Below, piece by piece: positions 27,243-36,266 of a stretch of DNA of 64,000 nt. The notes under the pieces are model-generated. The model made no database searches. It had not been told where the DNA came from and saw only the letters and a program-made list of their open reading frames with translations. The stretch lies in the NCBI RefSeq assembly GCF_001968835.1, contig NZ_MRDE01000072.1, positions 62,001-126,000 on the forward strand, given 5' to 3'. How positions within the stretch are numbered: position 1 is the first letter of the stretch; every line of letters starts with the position of its first letter. The position numbers and the translations under genes are program-made. The DNA is from Tersicoccus phoenicis. GTDB lineage: Bacteria > Actinomycetota > Actinomycetes > Actinomycetales > Micrococcaceae.

Positions 27243-27248
27243 AGTCTA
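27243..27248 (-). promoter_or_regulatory. -10 box of the histidine phosphatase gene
   Basis: TAGACT on the minus strand, six bases before the ATG at 27236. Confidence 0.5.
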
Positions 27249-27289
27249 TCCAGCGGGCCGGGCCCCGAACCCTGCGCCGCGAGCGCGGT

Positions 27290-28093
27290 TCAGATGGAGT
27301 ATTCGGGGGCGGCCCAGACGACGACCTCGGGGTGGTCGTAGAACCGGTAACCCTGACCCCGCACGGTGCGCACCGTGTTGGCGAGCCGGCCGAGCTTGGA
27401 GCGCAGTCGCCGGATGTGCACGTCGATGGTCCGCTCGTTGGGCGCTTCCTCGGCGTTGCGCCACAGGCCGCTGAGCAGTTCGTCGCGGCTGACGGTGCGC
27501 GTTCCGTTCTCCACCAGGAAGTTCAGCAACTCGAATTCCTTGAACGTGAGGTTCAGCAGGTCCCCGTCGAGGAACACCTCTCGTCGGGAGAGGTCGATCA
27601 GCACGCCGGTCGGCCGGTTGACGGTCGGGGCGGGAGCCGGTTCGGGCTGGTGCGCGCGGGTTCCGCTGATGGTCGGGTCGCCCAGGGTGCCTCGGACGAC
27701 GTCCAGGTCGCTGCCGACGGCGTCGTTCGGTGCCAGCGCCACCGCCGCGTAGCTCTCCGCTTCCGGGACCACCGAGCGGACGTGCGTGCGGAGGTCCTGC
27801 ACCAGCTTGACCAGGCTCGTGCCGTGCTCCGCCGCGGCCTGCTCGTCCAGACCCACGTAGATGACGAAACCGCGGGCGGAACTCTCCGACTCCGCTGCCG
27901 TCACGTCCTCGGGCCCCGGCACGCCGGTGGCGTCACGGCCGGTCGGCACCGAGCGCAGACCCGGATAGCGCCCGACGACGGGCATTGGACCGGTGGGAGG
28001 CACCGGGGGACGGACCGCGGACCCGCGTGCTACGGGTGCCTGCTGCCGGTTGCGCAGGGAGATGTGGACGTATCCGGACGAGGCGACAGACAT
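27290..28093 (-). CDS. OmpR-type winged-helix transcriptional regulator without receiver domain
   Basis: A 267-aa regulator. The C-terminal domain (residues about 170-255) is a clear OmpR/PhoB winged helix: LTFKEFELLNFLVEN, then TIDVHIRRLRSKLGRLANTVRTVRGQGYRF. The N-terminal part lacks the Asp and Lys of a response-regulator receiver and instead has an uncharacterised region, GFVIYVGLDEQAAAEHGTSLVKLVQ. Such orphan regulators are seen across actinobacteria; the signal is unknown. The ATG at 28093 has GAGG upstream. The gene has a long leader from a promoter near 28284-28313. Confidence 0.85.
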   Translation of the reverse strand: MSVASSGYVHISLRNRQQAPVARGSAVRPPVPPTGPMPVVGRYPGLRSVPTGRDATGVPGPEDVTAAESESSARGFVIYVGLDEQAAAEHGTSLVKLVQDLRTHVRSVVPEAESYAAVALAPNDAVGSDLDVVRGTLGDPTISGTRAHQPEPAPAPTVNRPTGVLIDLSRREVFLDGDLLNLTFKEFELLNFLVENGTRTVSRDELLSGLWRNAEEAPNERTIDVHIRRLRSKLGRLANTVRTVRGQGYRFYDHPEVVVWAAPEYSI

Positions 28094-28283
28094 GGGGAAC
28101 CTCACATGACGATGAAGGTGAACGACGGTGAATGCCGGTGCGTGGGCTCCAGGGGATCCGACGCGCTGGATGCGATGGCGGGTGGGGTGGACCTGATCAG
28201 CGGGGCATTCGTCGACCACACATTCGCCGCACGGTCGGGTGGACACCGAGGCGACGGATGACGGTCGTGTTGTTCACGTCTCG

Positions 28284-28313
28284 ATTCTGTCCCGGCGACA
28301 ACCGTACGTGCAA
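28284..28313 (-). promoter_or_regulatory. Promoter of the winged-helix regulator
   Basis: On the minus strand TTGCAC (28313-28308), an 18-bp spacer and CAGAAT (28289-28284). This would leave a leader of about 180 nt. Confidence 0.45.
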
Positions 28314-28736
28314 GTAACATATGGCTGAAATGTCCACATGGTGAGACTGCCTGTCTCATCCGATCGCCGGCGGGGAGTCCGGCGATGGCCGACCGGCGCG
28401 CCACACCACGCGACTGACGTGGCACGACGTTCCTGTCGGGGTTGATCCTGGAAGGCAATCCCTCCGCTGCTGAAAAATCAAGTACCGGTGGACCCCGCCG
28501 TCAAGGACCGCATCCCGGGTCTGAGCGCAGGCGGCGGTCGCTCCGGAACGAACTGCCGCGCGACGCGCGGGGAGACGGTGGTCCGGCAGTTCGTCGCCGA
28601 CGCCGGGTCACCGCCCGCGACCCCCACTGGGTGATGTCGGTGCCCGACGACCCCGTGCCGGTCCGGGCCGGGCCGGTTCACCCGGGTGATGTGGGCGGAA
28701 TCTCGTCGTGCCGTGGCGGGGACCGTTCCGCTTCGC
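28314..28736. other. Non-coding stretch with three inverted repeats
   Basis: No supportable gene. It holds GAGAC/GTCTC (28343-28357), ATCGCCGG/CCGGCGAT (28363-28386) and an 11-bp pair ACGAACTGCCG/CGGCAGTTCGT (28548-28558 with 28584-28594). These may be terminators or regulator targets between the divergent regulator and gcv transcripts. Confidence 0.5.
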
Positions 28737-28771
28737 TACACTGATCCCGTCGGCCGGTGATCGCAGTCACA
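28737..28771 (+). promoter_or_regulatory. gcv promoter -10 box and Crp/GlxR-like site
   Basis: TACACT (28737-28742) is a candidate -10 box. GGTGATCGCAGTCACA (28756-28771) matches TGTGA-N6-TCACA at nine of ten positions and would lie just downstream of the start point, where binding would block transcription. Confidence 0.45.
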
Positions 28772-28813
28772 TGTACTGCGGTGACACGTGGTCCTCGTCC
28801 GGCAGGCTGTGAT

Positions 28814-29000
28814 CCGCGGCGGGAGAGTCCCGCACCCGCGGGCGCCGAAGGAGCAAGTCCTCCCCGGGAATCTCTCAGGCACCTGTACCGCCGCGGCGAG
28901 CCACCTCTGGAAAGCAGCCCTCGCGGGCTCACCGACGGTGCAAGCCGGCCCGACCGACAAACTCGGGCCCGGTGGAATCTCTCAGGTCCGAGACAGAGCG
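28814..29000 (+). ncRNA. Tandem glycine riboswitch (gcvT motif)
   Basis: The first aptamer is closed by a perfect 9-bp P1 (CCGCGGCGG 28814-28822 with CCGCCGCGG 28888-28896) and holds the conserved GGGAGAG, GCCGAAGGAGCAA and AATCTCTCAGGCA elements. The second (about 28903-29000) has CTCTGGAAAGCAG, ACCGACGGTGCAAGCC, AATCTCTCAGGTCC and a closing CAGAG. Tandem glycine aptamers sense glycine and usually turn on glycine cleavage. The gcvP start is 56 nt downstream. The expression platform probably involves the GGGGAGGA and CCTCCGGAG stretches before the start. Confidence 0.93.
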
Positions 29001-29055
29001 GGGAGGAACCCGTCCGTACCGGCGCCCGCCGGCTGACCGACCTCCGGAGTTCCTC

Positions 29056-31917
29056 ATGATCCCGTCCACGCCCACGGCTTTCGCGGACCGCCACATCGGC
29101 GCCCGTCGCGGCGAGCACGTCAAGCACATGCTCAACGCCATCGACCTCGACTCGGTCGAGGCCCTCGCCGCCATCGCCGTCCCCGACACCATCAAGCAGG
29201 ACCGCCCCCTCGAGCTCGGTCCGGCCCTGAGCGAGTCGGACGCCCTCGCCGCGCTGCGCGCGCTCGCCGCGAAGAACACGCCACGGGTCCAGATGATCGG
29301 CCAGGGCTACTACGACACGGTCACCCCGCCGGTGATCCGCCGCAACGTCGTCGAGAACCCCGCCTGGTACACCGCGTACACCCCGTACCAACCGGAGATC
29401 TCCCAGGGCCGGCTCGAGGCGCTGCTGAACTTCCAGACCGCGGTGGCCGACCTGACCGGCCTGCCGATCGCCAACGCCTCCCTCCTCGACGAGGCCACCG
29501 CCGTCGCCGAGGCCGTCCTGCTGATGCGCCGGGCCAACCGGGACAAGGCGGCGAAGGACGGCGTCACCGTGCTCGACGCGGACCTGTTCCCGCAGACCAT
29601 CGCCGTCGTCACCGGCCGCGCGAAGGCCCTCGGGTTCGAGACCGTCGTCGCCGACCTGTCCGCCGGGCTGCCCGAGGGCCCGATCAACGGCATCGTGCTG
29701 CAGCAGCCCGGTGCGTCCGGCCGGGTGGAGGTCGCCGCCGAGCTGATTGCCGCCGCGAAGGCACGCGGCGCGATGGTGACTGTGGCCACCGACCTGCTCG
29801 CGCTGACCCTGATCACCTCCCCGGGCGAGCAGGGCGCCGACATCGCCGTCGGCTCCGCGCAGCGCTTCGGCGTCCCCCTGTTCTACGGGGGCCCGCACGC
29901 GGCGTTCATCGCCGTGCACCGGGGCCTGGAGCGTCAGCTGCCGGGCCGGCTGGTCGGCGTGTCCAAGGACGACGCCGGCGCCCCGGCGTACCGGCTCGCC
30001 CTGCAGACCCGCGAACAGCACATCCGGCGGGAGAAGGCGACGTCGAACATCTGCACCGCGCAGGCGCTGCTCGCCATCGTCGCCGGCATGTACGCCGTCC
30101 ACCACGGCCCGGAAGGCCTGCGCGCGATCGCCGATCGGGTGCACGGTCACGCCCGCGAACTGGCGACCGCGCTCGACGCCGCCGGCGTGCCCGTGGCCCA
30201 CCGGTCCTTCTTCGACACGGTCACCGCCTCCGTGCCGGGACGGGCCGACGACGTCGTCGCGGCCGCCGAGCGTGACGGCGTGAACCTGCGCCGCATCGAC
30301 GCCGACACCGTCGGCATCTCGTGCGACGAGCTGACCATCGCCCACCACGTCGTCGTCGTCGCTCGCGCGTTCGGGGTGGAGCTGGACGCCGCCCCCGAGC
30401 CGGCCGCGTCGTTCGCGCTGACGCCCGAGACCCGGCGCAGCAGCGACTACCTGACCCACCCGGTGTTCCACAGCTACCGGTCCGAGACCCAGCTGATGCG
30501 CTACCTGCGCCGACTGGCCGACCGGGACCTGGCGCTGGACCGGACCATGATCCCGCTCGGTTCCTGCACCATGAAGCTGAACGCGACCGTCGAGATGGAG
30601 GCCATCACCTGGCCCGAGTTCGCCGGCATCCACCCGTTCGCCCCGGACAGCCAGACCACCGGCTGGCGGGAACTGATCGCCGACCTGGAGTCGGACCTGG
30701 CGACCATCACCGGGTACGACCGGGTGTCGATCCAGCCCAACGCCGGTTCCCAGGGCGAACTGGCGGGGCTGCTGGCGATCCGCGGGTACCACGCGAGCCG
30801 TGGCGACGACCAGCGCACGGTCTGCCTGATCCCCGCGTCCGCGCACGGCACCAACGCCGCGTCCGCGGTGCTGGCGGGCATGCGGGTCGTCGTCGTCGCC
30901 ACCGCCGGGAACGGTGAGATCGAGCACGACGACCTGGCCGCGAAGATCGAGGCGAACCGGGACACCCTGGCCGCGATCATGATCACCTACCCGTCCACGC
31001 ACGGGGTGTACGACGCCGACGTGCGGGAGGTGTGCGAGGCCGTGCACGCCGCGGGCGGTCAGGTGTACATCGACGGCGCGAACATGAACGCCCTGGTCGG
31101 CCTCGCCCAGCCCGGTGCGTTCGGCGGGGACGTCTCGCACTTGAACCTGCACAAGACGTTCTGCATCCCGCACGGCGGTGGCGGTCCCGGCGTCGGACCG
31201 GTCGCGGTCCGGGAGCACCTGGCACCGTTCCTGCCCGGTGACGCGGCCACGTGGACCGCGGACACCGAGCGCAGCGACATCCCCGTGTCGGCCTCCCGCT
31301 ACGGCTCCGCCGGCGTGCTGCCGATCTCGTGGGCCTACGTGAAGCTGATGGGCGGTGAGGGCCTCACCCAGGCCACCACCTCGGCGCTGCTCGCGGCCAA
31401 CTACGTCGCCCGGCGGCTGGACCCGCACTTCCCGGTGCTGTACACGGGCGAGGCCGGGCTGGTCGCGCACGAGTGCATCCTGGACCTGCGTGAGCTGACC
31501 GCCCGCACCGGGGTCACCGCGGAGGACGTCGCCAAGCGCCTGATCGACTTCGGCTTCCACGCCCCGACCCTGTCCTTCCCGGTCGCCGGCACCCTGATGG
31601 TCGAGCCGACCGAGTCGGAGGACCTGGGCGAGATCGACCGGTTCATCGACGCCATGATCGCCATCCGCGCGGAGATCGAGAACGTCGCCGACGGGACGCT
31701 GACCGTCGACGACTCGCCGCTGCGCCGCGCCCCGCACACCGCGGCCGCCGTTATCAGCAGCGACTGGGACCGGCCGTACTCCCGCGAGGAGGCCGCCTTC
31801 CCGGGTGCCACGCACACGCAGGACAAGTACTTCGCCCCGGTCGGCCGGATCGACGGCGCGGGCGGGGACCGCAATCTGATCTGCGAGTGCCCGCCGCTGA
31901 GCGCCTTCGAGAACTGA
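29056..31917 (+). CDS. gcvP: Glycine dehydrogenase (decarboxylating), P protein
   Basis: A 953-aa full-length single-chain P protein of the glycine cleavage system, which decarboxylates glycine on pyridoxal phosphate and passes the aminomethyl group to lipoylated H protein. The N-terminus [18 protein letters not shown] is typical. The PLP lysine is Lys700 in [18 protein letters not shown]. The PSTHGVYD motif is near residue 645. The ATG at 29056, preceded by GGAG, is chosen over 28972, which lies inside the riboswitch. It is first in the order gcvP-gcvT-gcvH, with a 42-bp gap to gcvT. Confidence 0.96.
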   Translation: MIPSTPTAFADRHIGARRGEHVKHMLNAIDLDSVEALAAIAVPDTIKQDRPLELGPALSESDALAALRALAAKNTPRVQMIGQGYYDTVTPPVIRRNVVENPAWYTAYTPYQPEISQGRLEALLNFQTAVADLTGLPIANASLLDEATAVAEAVLLMRRANRDKAAKDGVTVLDADLFPQTIAVVTGRAKALGFETVVADLSAGLPEGPINGIVLQQPGASGRVEVAAELIAAAKARGAMVTVATDLLALTLITSPGEQGADIAVGSAQRFGVPLFYGGPHAAFIAVHRGLERQLPGRLVGVSKDDAGAPAYRLALQTREQHIRREKATSNICTAQALLAIVAGMYAVHHGPEGLRAIADRVHGHARELATALDAAGVPVAHRSFFDTVTASVPGRADDVVAAAERDGVNLRRIDADTVGISCDELTIAHHVVVVARAFGVELDAAPEPAASFALTPETRRSSDYLTHPVFHSYRSETQLMRYLRRLADRDLALDRTMIPLGSCTMKLNATVEMEAITWPEFAGIHPFAPDSQTTGWRELIADLESDLATITGYDRVSIQPNAGSQGELAGLLAIRGYHASRGDDQRTVCLIPASAHGTNAASAVLAGMRVVVVATAGNGEIEHDDLAAKIEANRDTLAAIMITYPSTHGVYDADVREVCEAVHAAGGQVYIDGANMNALVGLAQPGAFGGDVSHLNLHKTFCIPHGGGGPGVGPVAVREHLAPFLPGDAATWTADTERSDIPVSASRYGSAGVLPISWAYVKLMGGEGLTQATTSALLAANYVARRLDPHFPVLYTGEAGLVAHECILDLRELTARTGVTAEDVAKRLIDFGFHAPTLSFPVAGTLMVEPTESEDLGEIDRFIDAMIAIRAEIENVADGTLTVDDSPLRRAPHTAAAVISSDWDRPYSREEAAFPGATHTQDKYFAPVGRIDGAGGDRNLICECPPLSAFEN

Positions 31918-31959
31918 GTTCTCCGCCCCCAACGACGTCACTTCCGAACGGAGACCTCC

Positions 31960-33102
31960 ATGACCGAGACCACGACCACGCAGCGGTTCACGGCCCTGTA
32001 CGACATCCACGCCGAGCTCGGTGCCTCCTTCACCGACTTCGGCGGCTGGCAGATGCCGCTGAAGTACGGGTCGGAGCTCGCCGAGCACCGGGCCGTCCGC
32101 GCCGCCGCGGGCCTGTTCGACCTGTCCCACATGGGGGAGATCGAGGTGACCGGGCCCCGGGCCGGGGAGTTCCTCGACGCCGCGCTGGTCGGCCGGCTGT
32201 CCGCGATCGCGGTCGGCAAGGCGAAGTACTCGTTGATCTGCGCGCAGGACGGCGGCATCATCGACGACCTGATCGTCTACCGGCTGGCCGAGGAGGAGTA
32301 CCTGGTCGTCCCCAACGCGGGCAACGCCGCGACCGTCGCCGCCGTCCTCGAGGAGCGGCGGGCCGGGTTCGACGGCGTCACCCTGCGGGACGTATCGGCC
32401 CAGACGTCGCTGATCGCCGTGCAGGGCCCGAACGCCGAGGAGATCGTGCGGGCCGTCGTGCCCTCCGAGCAGGCCGAGGCCGTCAGGGCGCTGAAGTACT
32501 ACGCGGGCATCCGCGTGACCGCCGCCGGCGTGCCGGTGCTGCTGGCCCGCACCGGGTACACGGGCGAGGACGGCTTCGAGCTGTTCCTGGCCAACGACGC
32601 CGCCCCCGGGCTGTGGACGGCGCTGCGGACCGCCGGCGAGCAGCACGGGCTGATCCCCTGCGGTCTGGCCGCCCGGGACTCCCTGCGTCTGGAGGCGGGC
32701 ATGCCGCTGTACGGCAACGAACTCTCCCGCGACCGCTCTCCGTTCGCCGCCGGGCTCGGCGGCGTCGTCGCCCTGAAGTCCAAGGAGGGCGATTTCGTCG
32801 GCCGTGCTGCCCTGCAGGCGGGCAAGGACGCCGGTGAGGGCAGCACGAGTGGTCAGCGGCTGGTCGGGCTGAAGGGCCTGGGGCGGCGCGCCGCCCGGTC
32901 GCACTACCCCGTGCTGCACGACGGCGCTCAGGTCGGCGAGATCACCTCCGGCCAGCCCAGCCCGACGCTCGGCTACCCGGTCGCGATGGCCTACGTCGAC
33001 GTCGCCCTGACCGCGCCGGGCACCCGCCTGGACGTGGACCTGCGGGGCAAGGCGGAACCGTTCGAGGTCGTCGAGCTGCCGTTCTACCGGCGCGAGCAGT
33101 AG
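31960..33102 (+). CDS. gcvT: Aminomethyltransferase, glycine cleavage T protein
   Basis: A 380-aa tetrahydrofolate-dependent protein that releases ammonia and forms 5,10-methylene-THF from the H-protein intermediate. The N-terminal [19 protein letters not shown] and the folate-domain motifs [14 protein letters not shown] and [12 protein letters not shown] are present; the C-terminal beta-barrel segment ends [19 protein letters not shown]. Length is normal. GGAG precedes the ATG. It is second in the gcv operon. Confidence 0.96.
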   Translation: MTETTTTQRFTALYDIHAELGASFTDFGGWQMPLKYGSELAEHRAVRAAAGLFDLSHMGEIEVTGPRAGEFLDAALVGRLSAIAVGKAKYSLICAQDGGIIDDLIVYRLAEEEYLVVPNAGNAATVAAVLEERRAGFDGVTLRDVSAQTSLIAVQGPNAEEIVRAVVPSEQAEAVRALKYYAGIRVTAAGVPVLLARTGYTGEDGFELFLANDAAPGLWTALRTAGEQHGLIPCGLAARDSLRLEAGMPLYGNELSRDRSPFAAGLGGVVALKSKEGDFVGRAALQAGKDAGEGSTSGQRLVGLKGLGRRAARSHYPVLHDGAQVGEITSGQPSPTLGYPVAMAYVDVALTAPGTRLDVDLRGKAEPFEVVELPFYRREQ

Positions 33103-33166
33103 CCCTTCCCCCGCTTCCCCATCGTCCCGACCCGTCCCGCCCGACCCGAGCAGAGGAAACCCCGTC

Positions 33167-33565
33167 ATGAGCACTGACCCGAACAGCAACGGCCCGGTCC
33201 GCACCGGCCTGCGGTACTCCGAGGAGCACGAGTGGATCGACAGTTCCTCCCCGGCCCGGATCGGCGTCTCGAAGGTCGCCGCCGACGCGCTGGGCGACGT
33301 CGTCTACGTCGACCTGCCCGAGGCCGGCGCCACGGTGACCGCGGGGCAGACCTGCGGCGAGATCGAGTCGACCAAGAGCGTCTCGGACCTGTACTCCCCG
33401 GTCACCGGCACGGTCGCCGAGGTCAACGCCGACGTCGCGGACAACCCCGCCCTGGTCAACGAGGATCCGTACGGCGCCGGCTGGCTGTTCACCGTCGAGG
33501 TCTCCGAGGAGGGTCCGCTGCTGAGCGCACAGGAGTACGCGGAGAAGAACGACGTGACCCTGTAG
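33167..33565 (+). CDS. gcvH: Glycine cleavage system H protein
   Basis: A 132-aa lipoyl carrier of the glycine cleavage system. The lipoylated lysine is Lys70 in [16 protein letters not shown]; the N-terminal YSEEHEWID and the C-terminal [10 protein letters not shown] are standard. GAGGAAA precedes the ATG. It ends the operon; the next gene has its own promoter 47 bp downstream. Confidence 0.97.
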   Translation: MSTDPNSNGPVRTGLRYSEEHEWIDSSSPARIGVSKVAADALGDVVYVDLPEAGATVTAGQTCGEIESTKSVSDLYSPVTGTVAEVNADVADNPALVNEDPYGAGWLFTVEVSEEGPLLSAQEYAEKNDVTL

Positions 33566-33580
33566 CTCCTCGCCCATCGT

Positions 33581-33618
33581 TGCATGGCCGTGCACCTGTG
33601 GGCACCCGGCGGTATGAT
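33581..33618 (+). promoter_or_regulatory. Promoter and candidate operator of the first RES module
   Basis: TATGAT (33613-33618) lies six bases before the ATG at 33625. The near-palindrome TGCATGGCCGTGCA (33581-33594, 12 of 14 symmetric) overlaps the expected -35 position and is a candidate site for autorepression. Confidence 0.5.
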
Positions 33619-33624
33619 GAGAGT

Positions 33625-34233
33625 ATGTCGTCGATCGTGCAGCGGTTCATCCGAGAGGCGGGGTCATCCCTGTCCGAGGAACAACTACGTGATGCTCTCG
33701 TCGAGGCGTCGTCCGGCCCAACGGCCGCAGGCCAGCCCGCTACGGCATCCGACGTGGAGTGGCTGCTGAACGTCTCCGGCCTGGACGGTGACGACCAAGC
33801 CGAACTGGTCGAGTTGCTTGACGACACCGCCCAGTCGCAAGCCCTCGTTGAGCAGGACCGGGTCAGGTGGGCTACGCGGACGCTCAACGGCTCCATGACC
33901 GCGCAGGATGCGGCCACGCTGCTGGGCGTCGATCGCACCACCGTGGCCCGCCGTCACGATCGAGGGCAGCTGTACGGGATCAGCACGCGCAGCGGAGTGC
34001 GGTACCCGCGCTGGCAGTTCCTGCGGGACGAGGACGGCACGGTGTCCGTACCGGGTGGTCTGGCCGACGTGATTGCCTCACTGCCGCCCGACGCGCACCC
34101 CTTGACGGTCGAGGCCCTGTTGAGCACGCCCAACGAGAAAACCGGGAATGCGCCGCCGCTGCAGTGGCTTGCCGGCGGCGGCCCGGTTGAGCCGGTCGTC
34201 GAACTGGCGACCGGGCTCCGGTGGCTGCCCTGA
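33625..34233 (+). CDS. Antitoxin of RES toxin-antitoxin module 1 (HTH plus MbcA/ParS-like domain)
   Basis: A 202-aa predicted DNA-binding antitoxin. A helix-turn-helix is visible at residues about 92-125 (NGSMTAQDAATLLGVDRTTV, ending ARRHDRGQLY), followed by a C-terminal segment (LADVIASLPPDAHPLTVEAL...) in the position where MbcA/ParS antitoxins bind RES toxins. The N-terminal 80 residues are acidic and helical. The start follows TATGAT by six bases. It overlaps the toxin gene by 13 bases. The assignment relies partly on the toxin partner, since the HTH looks more like an excisionase/MerR type than classical Xre. Confidence 0.75.
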   Translation: MSSIVQRFIREAGSSLSEEQLRDALVEASSGPTAAGQPATASDVEWLLNVSGLDGDDQAELVELLDDTAQSQALVEQDRVRWATRTLNGSMTAQDAATLLGVDRTTVARRHDRGQLYGISTRSGVRYPRWQFLRDEDGTVSVPGGLADVIASLPPDAHPLTVEALLSTPNEKTGNAPPLQWLAGGGPVEPVVELATGLRWLP

Positions 34234-34844
34234 TCGCGAAGAGTCCGTGGCGGCCCGATCGGCCGCTGATCGTCACCGAGGAGAACCTCACCGACTGGGC
34301 GACGGACCGGCCGCTGATCCGCATCCACCGCAGCGCAGGCGCTCACCCGTGGAACGCGCTGCGTGAGTTCGGGCCGCTCACGGCCCGCTGGGACCCCCAT
34401 CCCGAGCCTGTCGGCGAACATCCCGGATTCGGGGTCATGTACACGGCCGGCGACATCGCGACCGCGGTGGCCGAGGTCTTCCAGGACCGGGGGACCGTGG
34501 ACTGGTTCACCGGCTCGCCCGCCCTGACCTCCTGGCGCCCGTCTCGAACGCTGCGGCTGCTGGACCTGACGGGAGACTGGCTGACCCGGCACGGTGCCTC
34601 TACCTCCCTGGCGCAGGGGCCTCATGCGAAGTGCCGGGCATGGGCTCGGGCGATCGTGGAGCAACACCCTGAACTTGACGGGCAGCTCACGTCCTCGACG
34701 ATGACCGGCGGAGCATGCGTCACACTGTGGACGCCGAGCGCGGATGCGTTCCCGCCGTACCCGGACCATTCCCTGCCGCTCCACCATCCGGCTGCGGCCG
34801 ACGTCGTGAGGATTGCCGCACGCCGGCTCGGCTACCGGTTCTGA
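34221..34844 (+). CDS. RES-domain toxin, NAD+ phosphorylase type (module 1)
   Basis: A 207-aa RES protein. RES toxins such as MbcT and ParT degrade NAD+ or modify metabolic enzymes and are held inactive by the upstream antitoxin. The family triad is in place: Arg34 in LIRIHRS, Tyr74 and Glu85 in GVMYTAGDIATAVAEVF, and a Ser pair in LTSSTMTGG. The start is a GTG at 34221 inside the antitoxin gene, so translation is coupled. Length is normal for the family. Confidence 0.85.
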   Translation: MAALIAKSPWRPDRPLIVTEENLTDWATDRPLIRIHRSAGAHPWNALREFGPLTARWDPHPEPVGEHPGFGVMYTAGDIATAVAEVFQDRGTVDWFTGSPALTSWRPSRTLRLLDLTGDWLTRHGASTSLAQGPHAKCRAWARAIVEQHPELDGQLTSSTMTGGACVTLWTPSADAFPPYPDHSLPLHHPAAADVVRIAARRLGYRF

Positions 34845-35031
34845 ACCAGGAACCGGTCCGGGAGGCCGGCCCGAACGCCTTCGCCCTACGCGGCTTGACG
34901 TTCAGGCCGGCGACGACGCCGTGGATCGCGGCTCGTCACCGGCCTGTTCTCGTCTTTCGACCCCGACGGAGGAAGCGGAGTAGCATCGGAATGCAGGAGG
35001 AACCCGATCACCGTCCAGTTGAGGAGGTGAC
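34845..35031. other. Intergenic gap between the two RES modules
   Basis: No gene is supported in these 187 bases. TAGCAT (34981-34986) may be a -10 box, and AGGAGG (35022-35027) is a near-consensus ribosome binding site for the next gene. Confidence 0.4.
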
Positions 35032-35667
35032 ATGTCCACCCGCGCTCACGCCGTCGCCACGGACCGAGCCTCGTTGCCGACCGCGCCGGCCGAGGAGAGG
35101 GCACGAGCTCTCACCGGACTGATCCGCGTCGTCTCCCTGGCGGAGACGATCCGCGCCGTTCCCCGGGTCGACGATATCGGAACCGGGCTGCCGTCCTTCA
35201 TTGCAGCGGCCAGGGCACTCGCGCTGCTGGGGTTGGGTCGCCGTGCACCCGGGCTCTCCGAGCAGCCGACCATCGCAGAAGTGATCAGAGCCGCGGAGAC
35301 GGTCCTGGACGCGTGGGAGCAGTCCCCGATCCCCGAGGCCGAATGGGTTCCGATCAGCGACCTGTTCGGCGACGGCCTCGCCTCCCTTCTGTCGATCTCG
35401 CCGAGCTCACTGATCAGGTACCGGTCGGGAGAGCGTTCGACCCCGGACGCCGTCGCGGCGCGTCTGCACCTGATCACCACGATCGTCGCCGATCTCTTGG
35501 GCTCGTACAACGACTTCGGCATTCGACGATGGTTCCACCGGTCTCGGACCGCACTGGATGGACGGGCGCCGGGCGACATCCTGACCGGCGCCTGGGGACC
35601 GGACGACCCGGACGTCGTCCGTGTACGCGATCTGGCGCATTCGCTCCTCGGACCGGCGTTCGGATGA
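35032..35667 (+). CDS. Antitoxin of RES toxin-antitoxin module 2 (Xre/MbcA/ParS type)
   Basis: A 211-aa antitoxin. Residues about 110-145 (LFGDGLASLLSISPSSLIRY, then RSGERSTPDAVAAR) form an Xre-like helix-turn-helix. The C-terminal segment GIRRWFHRSRTALDGRAPGD is the DUF2384 (MbcA/ParS) toxin-binding signature. The ribosome binding site AGGAGG is unusually strong compared with neighbours, consistent with excess antitoxin. Its stop overlaps the toxin start as ATGA. Confidence 0.88.
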   Translation: MSTRAHAVATDRASLPTAPAEERARALTGLIRVVSLAETIRAVPRVDDIGTGLPSFIAAARALALLGLGRRAPGLSEQPTIAEVIRAAETVLDAWEQSPIPEAEWVPISDLFGDGLASLLSISPSSLIRYRSGERSTPDAVAARLHLITTIVADLLGSYNDFGIRRWFHRSRTALDGRAPGDILTGAWGPDDPDVVRVRDLAHSLLGPAFG

Positions 35668-36194
35668 TCCTCTTTCGACACGGCGATCGCCGATACCCGT
35701 TCTTCTGGGAACAGCCGGCCCAACCGATCGGCCGCTGGCACGGAACCGACGAGGGCCCGGTGCAGTATCTCGCCGACACGTCCCATGGGGCCTGGGCGGA
35801 GTATCTCCGGCATGAAGAGATCGTCGATGAGGTCGATCTGGCTGGGGTGGAGAGAGCCTTCTGGGCGATCGAGGTCGACGTCGACGACCTCAAACCGGCA
35901 GCGCTGCCGTACGCCGTGATGACCGGCGACCAGGACACCTATGAGCAATGCCGGAGCGAAGCTCGACACCTGCGTGACGACGGCAGCCCCGGTTTCACTG
36001 CGCCGTCGGCAGCCCTCGTCAACGACGGGGCGACGGGTCACCGGGTCGATGGGGGGATCCACGACGGTCCGCCCCGTGACGGCGTGAACTACATCCTCTT
36101 CGGTCGATGGCCGGAAGCTGTCGGCTGGACGGTGGTGGACCGGGGCCGCCCTCCCGTCCGGCTGCTGCCGCGAGTGCGTCACTTCTCGACGTAG
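35664..36194 (+). CDS. RES-domain toxin (module 2)
   Basis: A 176-aa RES-family toxin, shorter and clearly different in sequence from the module 1 toxin. The core triad is visible: Arg5 in ILFRHGDRRYPFFW or Arg24 in IGRWHGTDEG, Tyr35 in VQYLADTSHG, and Glu46 in AWAEYLRHEE. The ATG at 35664 overlaps the antitoxin stop. By family knowledge it would deplete NAD+ when released from its antitoxin. It ends 72 bp before the stop of the convergent LigD-type gene. Confidence 0.82.
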   Translation: MILFRHGDRRYPFFWEQPAQPIGRWHGTDEGPVQYLADTSHGAWAEYLRHEEIVDEVDLAGVERAFWAIEVDVDDLKPAALPYAVMTGDQDTYEQCRSEARHLRDDGSPGFTAPSAALVNDGATGHRVDGGIHDGPPRDGVNYILFGRWPEAVGWTVVDRGRPPVRLLPRVRHFST

Positions 36195-36266
36195 GACTCC
36201 GGTGGCCGGCGCACCGTGGTGGACGTGGTCGCCGGTTCCGGAGGGGCAGGGCAGCAGCCGCCCCGG

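Noticed and set aside
28678-33204. A 1508-codon open frame antisense to the gcv operon
   Set aside because: Its translation is low-complexity (Gly, Arg, Val, Asp-rich) and is the expected shadow of high-GC third positions on the other strand. The plus-strand genes have clear family motifs.
33625-36194. Recent tandem duplication of one toxin-antitoxin module
   Set aside because: The two antitoxins have different helix-turn-helix types, and the toxins differ in length and in nearly all positions outside the core motif.
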